A stretch of DNA of 64,000 bases from Calothrix sp. NIES-4105 (GTDB lineage Bacteria; Cyanobacteriota; Cyanobacteriia; Cyanobacteriales; Nostocaceae), in NCBI RefSeq assembly GCF_002368415.1, contig NZ_AP018290.1, forward strand, positions 8,237,717 to 8,301,716, in the 5' to 3' direction. Below, piece after piece: positions 7,152 through 16,187 of the stretch. How positions within the stretch are numbered: the stretch's first letter is position 1; the number at the start of each line of letters is the position of its first letter. The position numbers and the translations under genes are program-made. The notes beneath the pieces were generated by a model. It had not been told where the DNA came from. It was given only the letters and a program-made list of their open reading frames with translations, and ran no database searches.

Positions 7152-9404
7152 TTATGCTTCTATTGGTAGGGAAGCGTTGACTAAAGGTAATAGAGGCCCA
7201 AGTTGTTCTTGACCATTTACAGCTAGTTCACTGTGACATAAATATAGTCGCTCAGAGACGCGCGCTCCTAAGTCGGCTATAATTCGTTTTACTCGTTGGT
7301 TTTCTGCTAAAGTTTCGTCAACGGCTGTCCAAGGTTGACCTAATCTATCGCGTAAAAATAAGTTGGCGCCGTATAATGTCGCTGCACCACCTTTTGACCA
7401 TAAGTGTGAACCCGCATCTAACCAAAAATGCCATTTGTGCGATTTACGACTTGAGCGGTACTGAAATATTGTTGATATTGTAACTGCGTTTGCCGCAGGT
7501 CCAACAGCACGAACTGGGTATGGATATGACACAATTGTTCCACGTCGCAGTAATTGAATAAATTCCGCAATTGTTGAATTAGTCGCAAATGGAGCATTAA
7601 AAACTGGCAAAGATAGTTGCTCTATCTTCCCACTTCCATCTTCTCCTGTTTTTTGACTTCTTAATCTTGTATCAATTTCCCAGTAATGCTGTGCTGTTTC
7701 TAGTAATTCCCGCAGTGTTGTTACTTGGTCGTAGGGTAAATTTGTGACGTTGAGGAAAAATTTCTCGATTGCTGCATACAATAACGAAATTGGACTAGGT
7801 ATCACACGCTCTTGCTGTCGGCTTCGTTGTGTTTCTATCCACTGTAGTATCTGTTCGTATGCTCTGGTTGCCGCATAACCTAACCTGTCCCAACGGTCAA
7901 AGCTTGTGGCAGGTAATAAATTTGGTGCGTCGGGATGTGGAACAAAACAGTGGTCTGCTATTAAACCCGCGCGTACTGGGTCGATATGTGGATAGTGAGG
8001 TGTTGCTAGTTGATTATCTTGTTGGTAGTTATCTAAACTTTCTATAACACCACTATCACCTCTAGATACTAAGTTGCCTCGACTTAACACTACTAACATC
8101 TCTGCTACTGCATCCCGGTCTACAAGGCGCCCGTTTCCAGGATAAATTAAAGATATCAATGTCAGTAATGCCCGAATTAAAGGTGATGCGATTAAAGGTC
8201 GCTGGTTGTTTAATAAGTTGGCATGAATATTCTGCTTACTCAGAATCGATGTTAAACTGTATTCTGCAATTGCATCTAAACCTGGTGCAATTATGGCAAT
8301 GTCTTTTGGCTCTACTTGCTTTAATTTAACAGATGAGACTATTGTATCGGCTGTTTGACGCAGTAATGCGGCTCGCGATGTTGTTTGAATTGACTGAATG
8401 TTATCTGGGAAATTCAGTATAGTCATTGGTTCGCTGACAACTTCCACCATTTGTGTTGTCAGTGTATCACCTAGACCTACGCTCATATCCGGTGTCAGTA
8501 TTTCTACTTGACAACGTTCGGCTAAAGATTCTAAGTAAACAGGGTCGGCGCCTAAACCTAACCGTACAATATTATCAGGGTTGTAACTAAAGGCGCCTAT
8601 CGCTCCCTTATCAAGCAATACGTCGAATAAATCACGCGCGGCAGCAGGATAATCACCAACGTCATCTGCTATTATGGCTTGGTATCGCTCAATTAGGCGC
8701 CGCTGATAACTTGAATTTAGTAATAAATGCTGACAATAAAGCTCTGTAATTACTCCGTAAGTCAAAAAACCTCGCGTTCTACACCAGTCACGCCACTCTA
8801 TAATCAACTCTGAGTAAAATTCGGGTTCTAAATTCGACCCACTTCCTAGCCCTTCGCTTAATAAACTTGTTATATCCGATACTCCATTCCCACTCACTGC
8901 AGCTAACTGCATTAAGTCAATTACCCGACGCACAAAACGATACTCATTCACACCCGCACGTCGTAACACTTCGTCGTCCAAATGCGGGCGCCATAACCTT
9001 CTGGCTAACTCTTGCTCGGTTTCTGGACGCAACCGCACCGGAAATTGCGCCTTTAAATTCAGTAATTCAACTAACAAAGGAAAAAATAAAACTACTTCTT
9101 CCTGAAAAAATGTCAAAGGAGTCTTGACGCGAATCGGATATTTACCCTGTGTCGCTGTCACAATTTTATCTGCTAAGTCACTCCGATTTTCATTATTCGC
9201 TGCAAACACTAAAATACTTGGCTTGCTTGGATGAATAAATAAACGCTTCGGAGTATTAATATTACTTTTTTTACTTGTGTTTTTAGTATAAAATGATTCA
9301 TTATTGTCAGAGGCACCTTGCACCCAAAAGCAAAACTGCTCAACTAAGCGAGTAGTTTTACCGCTGCGGCTAGGACCTGTCACCCAAAGCAAATCAAAAA
9401 TCAC
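7152..9404 (-). CDS. SF1 (UvrD/AddB-like) helicase-family protein
   Basis: 750 residues from the GTG at 9404, which has a strong AAGGAG ribosome site seven bases upstream; a TTG at 9422 is less likely. The N-terminus has a Walker A loop, G-P-S-R-S-G-K-T-T (about residues 8-16). Around 295-390 the protein resembles the C-terminal RecA-like half of UvrD/AddB helicases (K-D-I-A-I-I-A-P-G, then R-P-L-I-A-S-P-L-I-R-A-L-L-T-L). I do not see a clear Walker B DExx motif or a C-terminal Fe-S/nuclease motif, so it may be an AddB-like helicase relative with a non-canonical motor. I think database entries sometimes call this family recombinase, which I cannot verify. It diverges from pxcA. Confidence 0.6.
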   Translation of the reverse strand: MIFDLLWVTGPSRSGKTTRLVEQFCFWVQGASDNNESFYTKNTSKKSNINTPKRLFIHPSKPSILVFAANNENRSDLADKIVTATQGKYPIRVKTPLTFFQEEVVLFFPLLVELLNLKAQFPVRLRPETEQELARRLWRPHLDDEVLRRAGVNEYRFVRRVIDLMQLAAVSGNGVSDITSLLSEGLGSGSNLEPEFYSELIIEWRDWCRTRGFLTYGVITELYCQHLLLNSSYQRRLIERYQAIIADDVGDYPAAARDLFDVLLDKGAIGAFSYNPDNIVRLGLGADPVYLESLAERCQVEILTPDMSVGLGDTLTTQMVEVVSEPMTILNFPDNIQSIQTTSRAALLRQTADTIVSSVKLKQVEPKDIAIIAPGLDAIAEYSLTSILSKQNIHANLLNNQRPLIASPLIRALLTLISLIYPGNGRLVDRDAVAEMLVVLSRGNLVSRGDSGVIESLDNYQQDNQLATPHYPHIDPVRAGLIADHCFVPHPDAPNLLPATSFDRWDRLGYAATRAYEQILQWIETQRSRQQERVIPSPISLLYAAIEKFFLNVTNLPYDQVTTLRELLETAQHYWEIDTRLRSQKTGEDGSGKIEQLSLPVFNAPFATNSTIAEFIQLLRRGTIVSYPYPVRAVGPAANAVTISTIFQYRSSRKSHKWHFWLDAGSHLWSKGGAATLYGANLFLRDRLGQPWTAVDETLAENQRVKRIIADLGARVSERLYLCHSELAVNGQEQLGPLLPLVNASLPIEA

Positions 9405-9495
9405 AAACCGTCTCCTTACCAATTTGCTAGTATAACTCCTATGTCCTCTCCTAGGTTAATCAATTACGCTCATAATGCGCTTATAATTGCCTGCA

Positions 9496-10815
9496 ATGAA
9501 TAACCTTAGTATCTCTCAAAAAGTTTATGCCTACTTAGTATCACTTTATAAGTGGTATTTAAAAACACCAGCACGTTCTTTGGATGAAGCTTACCAAGCG
9601 GCTTTACGTATAAAGCAAATCGAAGATCAACATTTTAATGGTAGTCAAATCATCATTGACCCAGCCTCAACAAGCAGTGTTAATGACTACTTTGAGTCCG
9701 AATTAAGAAAACAGTTAAGGCTTGTGAGAATGAGACTCACTGAGTTTAATTCTAGCCGCTTCTTTTTTAACGAATCGAATACTCGTGGCGCCTCTAGATA
9801 CGGGGTAGAATTACTTAATCCCGAACAGGTGTTAACAAAGTTAAAAATCATTGATGAAATTACAGCAAAATATACCAATATTGATACTGATAATCAAGTT
9901 ATTACACCTCCATCGCTTTTCGGTTCACACATTGCACAAAGAGAAACAGCGTTTTCTCAACCAGGATTAAGAAATCTTGAAACTAGAGAAATTCCTAATA
10001 ATTCTGGGCGCGGTAAGACTAATACAACAGGAGTTTTGCCTCGTTCGATTTTGGGTACTATCGGTCGGTTGCAAGTCGAGTTAGACCCAAGTGCAGAACA
10101 AGATGTTGTTCACAATTTCCGCAAGGCACAGCGTCGAACCATAATAGCAGTTAGGTTTATATTATTGTTAATTATAGTACCAATTTTAACACATCAACTA
10201 TCAAAAGCGTTTGTTGTTGGGCCTCTTGTTGACCATCTTCGTAACAATGAAAGCGTAAGGGTTTTTATCAATTCCGAAATGGAAGAAGAAGCACTTAATG
10301 AGCTAGAGCGATTTGAAGAAAGAATCAAATTTCAAAGCTTAGTTGGTCTTGCGGCGCCAATGTCAGCTTTGGAAATGGAAGAAAAAGTCCAAGAAGAAGC
10401 GCGCGAACTAGCTAACGAGTACCGAGGCGAAAGTTCTGGCGCGATTAAAAATGTATTTTCAGATATAATGTCTGTAATTGCCTTTTCATGGCTCCTAATC
10501 GTTAGTAAACGTGAAATTGCTGTTTTAAAAGATTTCTTTGACCATATAGTCTATGGTTTGAGCGATAGTGCCAAAGCATTCATTATTATTCTATTTACCG
10601 ATATTTTTGTCGGTTTCCACTCACCACATGGTTGGGAAGTCATTTTAGAAGGTATCTCCCGTCACTGGGGACTGCCGGGTAATCACAGTTTTATATTTCT
10701 CTTCATTGCTACATTCCCTGTGATTTTAGACACAATTTTCAAGTATTGGATATTCCGTTACTTGAACCGTGTTTCTCCTTCGGCAGTCGCGACTTATCGC
10801 AATATGAACGAGTAA
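9496..10815 (+). CDS. pxcA: Proton extrusion protein PxcA (CemA family)
   Basis: 439 residues from ATG 9496; a TTG nine bases earlier is unlikely. The C-terminal part has the CemA/PxcA pattern of about four membrane segments: one near 215-235 (F-I-L-L-L-I-I-V-P-I-L-T-H-Q-L-S-K), a charged loop (E-E-R-I-K-F), and three more from about 325 to 430 (including D-I-F-V-G-F-H-S-P-H-G-W-E). PxcA sits in the inner envelope or plasma membrane and is required for light-induced proton extrusion and adaptation of CO2 uptake. The soluble N-terminal half (1-205) is typical of the cyanobacterial, longer form. It is a single gene facing the DUF2791 ATPase. Confidence 0.9.
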   Translation: MNNLSISQKVYAYLVSLYKWYLKTPARSLDEAYQAALRIKQIEDQHFNGSQIIIDPASTSSVNDYFESELRKQLRLVRMRLTEFNSSRFFFNESNTRGASRYGVELLNPEQVLTKLKIIDEITAKYTNIDTDNQVITPPSLFGSHIAQRETAFSQPGLRNLETREIPNNSGRGKTNTTGVLPRSILGTIGRLQVELDPSAEQDVVHNFRKAQRRTIIAVRFILLLIIVPILTHQLSKAFVVGPLVDHLRNNESVRVFINSEMEEEALNELERFEERIKFQSLVGLAAPMSALEMEEKVQEEARELANEYRGESSGAIKNVFSDIMSVIAFSWLLIVSKREIAVLKDFFDHIVYGLSDSAKAFIIILFTDIFVGFHSPHGWEVILEGISRHWGLPGNHSFIFLFIATFPVILDTIFKYWIFRYLNRVSPSAVATYRNMNE

Positions 10816-10999
10816 TTTATTTTGGTAGGTTGTAGCACATCTGTCCCAGATGTGCAGTCGCGTATTTATACCTACCATATCATACGCAGAGTAAACGCTC
10901 CCTACTCCTCTTCCTTTGTGTTCTTTGTGCCTTTGTGGTTTATCCCTATTATCTCTATGGTAAAAAATTGTATCACTGCACAGGCACCGGACGCCTATG

Positions 11000-12322
11000 C
11001 TACAAGCTAAATTCTGCAACATCTTCTGTACCACTAACATCAACCCCCGCAACTGTCGGTTTAAAGTTATCGGAGCGAATTATGTCATCAAACTTAATTT
11101 GCGGGTTTTGATGCATTATATTTAAAATGCTAATAAAATCGCGAACTATTTCGCCAGGAGTTAATAGTGCATCGGCGCCTAGGCGGTTAACTATTTCTTT
11201 AACAAAGCTTTTACACTCACGTACACTCAAAGCATTACTACCATAATTCGATGCGTGAATTTCAGCTAGTTTTTGTAGTAATGTTAAAATCTCATCCTCA
11301 CTCAGCGGGTTTAAACGAATAACAGGACTATTATATTCTTGTACACCCGAAGCTTCGACAAAACGACTTTCTTTTGTACGTCGGCGCCATGCTAGGTCAG
11401 AGAAAAGTCCACGGTTTGGGTCTTCTAAAAATTTCGTAGTTCCGCCGATTAATACACCCAAATGTTCGGCTTTGCACTGCATCGTATCATTAAATATCCC
11501 CAATAAACGATTGTAATTTTTCTCGCGCGTCACAGTCGTGGGAATTTGATACAAATTTATCGCTTCATCAAGTATAATCAATAACCCTTTATAACCAATT
11601 TCAGCAACAAATTTGGCTAAAAGTTTTATGTAATCGTACCAACTTTCATCATCGATAATTACCCGCACACCCAAAGCTTGTTTTGCTTCGATTTTTGTGG
11701 TAAACTCACCGCGCAACCAGCGAAGTGCAGCATTTTTCAAATTATCGTCATCACTACGATACCCTCGCCAATATGCACTAATTACACTGCCAAAATCAAA
11801 ACCGTGAACTAAGTCTTCCATATATTGAACGACTTCGCGAATTTTAAGTTCTACTTTGTCGTCAAACCCTTCATCGTTAGGTCGCATCCCCAATGAGGAA
11901 GCTACTTCCTGCTGAATTTTATTTATCCAACCTTCTAATATTGAAACTAAGGCGCCACCCGAAGGACGAGTTTTTGTAGCTAGATGACTCATCATCTCTC
12001 GATAAGTAGCAAGTCCTTCATTATTACTTCCAGCTAGGCGCCGACTTGATGACAAATCTGCATCTGCTACAACAAAACCTTGTTCCATCGCGCGGTTTCT
12101 AACTAATTGCAGCAAAAAGCTTTTACCTGAACCGTAATTACCAATAATAAAACGAAAAGCCGCAACTCCTTCTGCCATATCATCAAGATTTTTGATTAGA
12201 CTTTGAAGTTCTTTTTCTCGTCCGACTGCAATATGCTCAACCCCTTCTCTTGGCACTACCCCTGCACCCAAAGAATTTATCAAGCCAATAGATATTTTTT
12301 TTGGGAGTTTAACTTTTGCCAT
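11000..12322 (-). CDS. DUF2791-type P-loop ATPase (BrxD-like)
   Basis: 440 residues from ATG 12322, preceded by an AAGAGG ribosome site; a TTG at 12352 would add ten residues. It starts with a G-R-E-K-E-L segment (about 35-40), then Walker A G-N-Y-G-S-G-K-S-F (about 61-69), and Walker B L-L-I-I-L-D-E-A near 250. W-R-R-R-T near 315 and the G-A-D-A-L-L-T-P-G-E-I-V-R-D-F segment near 390 fit the DUF2791/BrxD ATP-binding family. Members occur in phage-defence (BREX-like) and in TerB/DUF2791/helicase operons linked to stress or defence. Here it follows a TerB-C-like protein and a DUF815 ATPase on the same strand, so the three may act together. Confidence 0.75.
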   Translation of the reverse strand: MAKVKLPKKISIGLINSLGAGVVPREGVEHIAVGREKELQSLIKNLDDMAEGVAAFRFIIGNYGSGKSFLLQLVRNRAMEQGFVVADADLSSSRRLAGSNNEGLATYREMMSHLATKTRPSGGALVSILEGWINKIQQEVASSLGMRPNDEGFDDKVELKIREVVQYMEDLVHGFDFGSVISAYWRGYRSDDDNLKNAALRWLRGEFTTKIEAKQALGVRVIIDDESWYDYIKLLAKFVAEIGYKGLLIILDEAINLYQIPTTVTREKNYNRLLGIFNDTMQCKAEHLGVLIGGTTKFLEDPNRGLFSDLAWRRRTKESRFVEASGVQEYNSPVIRLNPLSEDEILTLLQKLAEIHASNYGSNALSVRECKSFVKEIVNRLGADALLTPGEIVRDFISILNIMHQNPQIKFDDIIRSDNFKPTVAGVDVSGTEDVAEFSL

Positions 12323-12403
12323 TTGAAACCTCTTAGGGGCAGGTCTACTCAAAATCTGCCCTATCTTATTTTACGCTAGTTCTAACATATAGTTCTAACA
12401 TAA

Positions 12404-13735
12404 TTAAGCGAAGTGCGTTTCGGCTGCTTCAGCTGCTTCATGCGCTTTGATCATAATATGAACATTTTCTATGTGTTCTGTATATATTTTTGGATGCTCT
12501 GAACTTGTTTCAATTATCAACTCACCAATTGTGTTCTTTGCAAGTTCGTTAACTGCATCAATTAACAAGCTTGGCATTGTAATATTATCTTCAGCTATTT
12601 GTTTAATCGATGCCGAAGGATTTTCTTGCTCTAATATAGCTTTCAAAACTAAAAAATCACGATTTGATAACGAGCTAAAAAAATCATTCCATTCTGGAGA
12701 TAATTCATCTATTTTATTTTCTTGCGCGTTACTTGATATTGGCTCAATAATTCCAAGTAAATCTGAAAATGGAAACTCTGTTTCTACCTCTAAAGTACTA
12801 TCGTATGTACTATGATGATCATGCTCAGTTTCTGTATATGGATTAAGTTTTTCTGTTTGCTGCAAAAGCTCCCAAACTTGAGTTTGTAACAAGTTTCGTT
12901 CATCTTGCAGTAATGATATTTGTTCTTGTAAATGTTTTAACTCTTCTTGTTTTGTAGTTAATTTAGTTTGAAGAGATTTAATTTTAGAGTCTAATGTTTT
13001 GCGCTCGTTAGTTTTTTCTAATATAGTGCTATCTTGATGATTTTCTTTAACTTCTAGCTCTTGAATTTGAACGCGCAGTTCGTGAAGCTTTTCTTCGAGT
13101 TGTGGCTTTAGTCTTTCTAATAAAGTTAAATTATTTTCAAAGTCTTCTTTTTCTTTCTTTAGCTCTGCTATATGTATTTGTAGCTGTGTGATTTCCGCGC
13201 GGCAAACGCTAACATTTAAATCTTGTTTGCGCTTTTCGGCGGCAAATGAATTGTTTAACTCAATTCTGCTTCTTTCAATGTTCTCTATTTCATGCTGTAA
13301 TCGATTATAAGTTGTTTCAAGGGCGGCTTTCTGTCCAACAAAACTACCTAACTCGCGGTTAAGTATTTCGCGTTGGTTGCGACGCTCGCTGATTTGACTC
13401 TGTAACTGATTCGATTCTTTGTATAATAAATCACGATGGTTTTCAAGCTGGTTAATTTCGGCAATAAACCTAGCTTCTACACCTTCGAGTTCGCGAATCC
13501 GCTTTCTGTAAGAATCAAGAATCAGCATTTCATGATTACGGCGCCTCCTGTCAGCACAGAAGGCAGCAATATAAGTTGCCATTACAGTAATTATTCCGGT
13601 GAAAACGGCTTCACCGAAATTCCATTTAAAAACAAGACTAAGCCCGAAACTGACGATAAAGGCTATTGTACCTATAAGATATCGATTGCTTAACACTGCT
13701 GGCTGCATATTAATTATGGAAGAGCGTCGTTGCAT
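12404..13735 (-). CDS. Membrane-anchored coiled-coil protein with TerB-C-like C-terminal domain
   Basis: 443 residues from ATG 13735; a GTG at 13804 would add 23 hydrophobic residues and cannot be excluded. Two membrane segments lie at about 20-40 and 45-65 (Y-L-I-G-T-I-A-F-I-V-S-F-G and F-T-G-I-I-T-V-M-A-T-Y-I-A). A very long Glu/Gln/Leu-rich coiled coil runs from about 75 to 305. A globular domain at about 345-430 (E-W-N-D-F-F-S-S-L, then I-K-Q-I-A-E-D-N-I-T-M-P-S-L-L-I-D) resembles the tail of TerB-C domains of the tellurium/stress systems. The neighbouring DUF2791 ATPase fits that context. A stress or defence role is inference. Confidence 0.65.
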   Translation of the reverse strand: MQRRSSIINMQPAVLSNRYLIGTIAFIVSFGLSLVFKWNFGEAVFTGIITVMATYIAAFCADRRRRNHEMLILDSYRKRIRELEGVEARFIAEINQLENHRDLLYKESNQLQSQISERRNQREILNRELGSFVGQKAALETTYNRLQHEIENIERSRIELNNSFAAEKRKQDLNVSVCRAEITQLQIHIAELKKEKEDFENNLTLLERLKPQLEEKLHELRVQIQELEVKENHQDSTILEKTNERKTLDSKIKSLQTKLTTKQEELKHLQEQISLLQDERNLLQTQVWELLQQTEKLNPYTETEHDHHSTYDSTLEVETEFPFSDLLGIIEPISSNAQENKIDELSPEWNDFFSSLSNRDFLVLKAILEQENPSASIKQIAEDNITMPSLLIDAVNELAKNTIGELIIETSSEHPKIYTEHIENVHIMIKAHEAAEAAETHFA

Positions 13736-13865
13736 CTGAGCTTCTCTTACACATGTTATAGCAACTGCTAGAAGGAGTATGTAAAACACGTGTGAGTATA
13801 ACACTTTACTTCATGTGACCAAAAAAAGGAATACTGGTTTTTTTATACACTTGCTTGCCGTGTGT

Positions 13866-15176
13866 TTAAGTTTTATCTCCAAACACTGCTATATCAGCTT
13901 TTAAGTAATCAACAAACTGCCGCGCGGTTCTTCCTGAACGTCCGTTATGCCGAGTTGCCCACTGTAGCGCTTGATACTCTAAATCTTTCTCATCAATATT
14001 AATTTCGGCAAGTTTTGCTAGGTGCCGCACTATTTTAAGATAAGTGTTTTGGTCGGCGCCAAGAAATGTTAAAGTCAGACCGAAGCGGTCGCTAAACGAT
14101 AGCTTTTCTTGCATCGTATCCCAAGCATGAACTTCATCGTTGTCGCGCGGTGCTGGTCGGTCAGCAAAATACTCGCGGATTAAATGGCGCCGATTTGATG
14201 TAGCATATACAACTACATTAGAAGCACGCTGCGTCAAGTTACCTTCTAATACGACTTTGAGCGCTTTAAAAGCGTCGTCGTCATCCTCAAACGACAAATC
14301 ATCAACGAATACAATAAATTTTTGTGGCACAGAACGCAACTGCTCGACAATAACGGGTAAATCCTTTAACTCAGATTTTCCAACTTCGAGCAATCTTAAA
14401 CCGCGTTCCCAATACTCGTTTAATAAAGCTTTGACCAAAGACGACTTCCCAGAACCGCGACTTCCATATAACAGTACATGTAAGGCGCCAACTCCTGATA
14501 ATAAAAACTCTGTATTCTTCAACAAAGCCTCATACTGTAACTCATATCCAACCAACTCACTAATTTTAACTGAGTCAGGATATTGAATACCAACGAAACC
14601 TCCTTGCCAGCGTAGCGCTTTATATTGGGCAAATAGACCTGTACCATGCTGCCGATAGTAAGAAGCGAGCATAGGGGTAGCATCTGCCCAGTTTTCCAGA
14701 TGTTGTAGAGACCGAATTAATTCGGTCTCTACCGTTTCAATATTTTGTTGTTCTATATACCATATAACTGGCGACACAGGAAGATGTGCCACAGACTGCA
14801 CCCACTCACTCAACACAGCACAACTACATTCGTAAAGCGTCTGGAGTATTTGTAAGTCGTGTTCAACAGCGGCAATTAATGCGCTTGGTAAGCTATCTAC
14901 ATCTTGCTGTTGCGCTAACTTCGAGAAAGGGTTATCCGAACGTAAAATTTTCAGAATTAAATAATCTTCCCAATTTTGATTTAGCGTTGCCAGCGACTTG
15001 AAATAATTGCCATAAGCTTGCAAACAACCGCGCGCGTCAGCTTCTTTATAACGTATCGCTTGCAACAAATCTAAAAACGCGCGTCCCACTTCTCCTGTTA
15101 ACACAGACTGATAAATTAAAAGAGAAGCTGCTTGACGTTGGAGATATTGCACCTTGGTGATTGCTTGATTGTCCAT
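13866..15176 (-). CDS. DUF815-type AAA ATPase
   Basis: 436 residues from ATG 15176, with a GTG three codons upstream. The helical N-terminal half (1-220) precedes an AAA domain with Walker A Y-G-S-R-G-S-G-K-S-S-L (about 239-249), Walker B F-I-V-F-V-D-D-L near 290, and N-R-R-H-L-I-R-E-Y (sensor-like). This matches the DUF815 ATPase family, whose role is not known. It is the first of three same-strand genes, 130 bp before the coiled-coil gene. Oddity: a 28-bp palindromic repeat (14705-14732) sits in frame and encodes part of the segment V-E-T-E-L-I-R-S-L-Q in the N-terminal half. Confidence 0.8.
   Translation of the reverse strand: MDNQAITKVQYLQRQAASLLIYQSVLTGEVGRAFLDLLQAIRYKEADARGCLQAYGNYFKSLATLNQNWEDYLILKILRSDNPFSKLAQQQDVDSLPSALIAAVEHDLQILQTLYECSCAVLSEWVQSVAHLPVSPVIWYIEQQNIETVETELIRSLQHLENWADATPMLASYYRQHGTGLFAQYKALRWQGGFVGIQYPDSVKISELVGYELQYEALLKNTEFLLSGVGALHVLLYGSRGSGKSSLVKALLNEYWERGLRLLEVGKSELKDLPVIVEQLRSVPQKFIVFVDDLSFEDDDDAFKALKVVLEGNLTQRASNVVVYATSNRRHLIREYFADRPAPRDNDEVHAWDTMQEKLSFSDRFGLTLTFLGADQNTYLKIVRHLAKLAEINIDEKDLEYQALQWATRHNGRSGRTARQFVDYLKADIAVFGDKT
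14705..14732. repeat. 28-bp palindrome inside the DUF815 gene
   Basis: A perfect palindrome, GTAGAGACCGAATT and its reverse complement, of the family at 57-84. It keeps the reading frame and codes for about nine residues of the protein. Confidence 0.9.
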
Positions 15177-15224
15177 ATGCTTCACAACTACCGACCTATT
15201 CGCAAATTTTACACGGATTTAATA

Positions 15225-15536
15225 ATGAACTTCGCTACTGTTACCACGTTCACTTACGGCATTCTATCAATTGTTGGTGGCATCATTGGCTACAAGCAAG
15301 CTGGAAGTAAAATTTCACTCATAAGCGGCGCCATCAGCGGGATATTACTAATTTTGGCTGGTATACTCCAACTTCAAGGACAAAGCTATGCTTTCGTGTT
15401 AGCTGGTGTTATTACTTTGATTCTAGTTATATTTTTTGCTTTTAGATTACAAAAAACACGTAAATTTATGCCTGCGGGTTTGATGACTGTTTTAGGAGTG
15501 ATCACACTTATCGTTATTGCTAGCCAGTTTTTTTAA
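15225..15536 (+). CDS. TMEM14 family small membrane protein
   Basis: 103 residues from ATG 15225. Four hydrophobic segments, Gly-rich helices (S-I-V-G-G-I-I-G-Y-K-Q-A-G-S, then L-I-S-G-A-I-S-G-I-L) and overall length fit the TMEM14/UPF0136 family; the best-known relatives are mitochondrial, while the bacterial role is unknown. It diverges from the DUF815 gene, about 50 bp apart. Confidence 0.82.
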   Translation: MNFATVTTFTYGILSIVGGIIGYKQAGSKISLISGAISGILLILAGILQLQGQSYAFVLAGVITLILVIFFAFRLQKTRKFMPAGLMTVLGVITLIVIASQFF

Positions 15537-16187
15537 GAATTTGTAGGTTGGGGTTGCATCCAACTCCATAAACTCTCAAATATTAGTAAATTGACTGAAA
15601 AATAATTAAGAGCATATTTTTATCCGCTCAAAATAAATTGTTACAAAAGTTACAGAAAAAGATTTATTCGTCACAATGCGATATGATGCTTTTATGGTAT
15701 CTATGGCGCCGTTGAATACAATCATATCCGTGTAAAAGTCGTGATTGATAAGACTTTTAGACGATTTGGTTAGAACGTAAAAATTTCCCTCATAAAAAAA
15801 TAAACCTATCCGGAATTAAAGTAATTTTTTATGTACTGTGTAGATGTTGGTTATATTTACAGGTGTGTTTATTAATGATTTAGAACAAAACAAAATTAAA
15901 AATGAAACTCGCTACGGACACGGCAAAAAGTCATGTCATAAAGCATGTACGCAGTTTCCCCCAGATGTTATTTAAAGATTTCAAAGCCGTAATAAGCATT
16001 ATTTAAAGAAAAAGTAAAGGCTTTATTGCCATTTTGGCAAGTCTTACCACTAGAAATCGGATATTAGTAGATAGTAACAATTACAATTGGTATTTCAGTT
16101 GAGTTGTAATGACTTTAATTACCGAATCCGAACGTGTACGGTCGCGCACTTGTTTTTAATTGCAATAATTTAGGTAGGAAGTAATAC
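15537..16187. other. Non-coding region upstream of the kinase/HopA1 pair
   Basis: No convincing gene. A 34-codon frame at 15902-16006 has no recognisable features. The 3' end carries AGGAAG about ten bases before the ATG at 16188. AT-rich sequence with no clear hairpin. Confidence 0.6.

Noticed and set aside
15902-16006. 34-codon frame upstream of the kinase/HopA1 pair as a possible lanthipeptide precursor
   Set aside because: No Cys, few Ser/Thr, no leader motif and no ribosome site.
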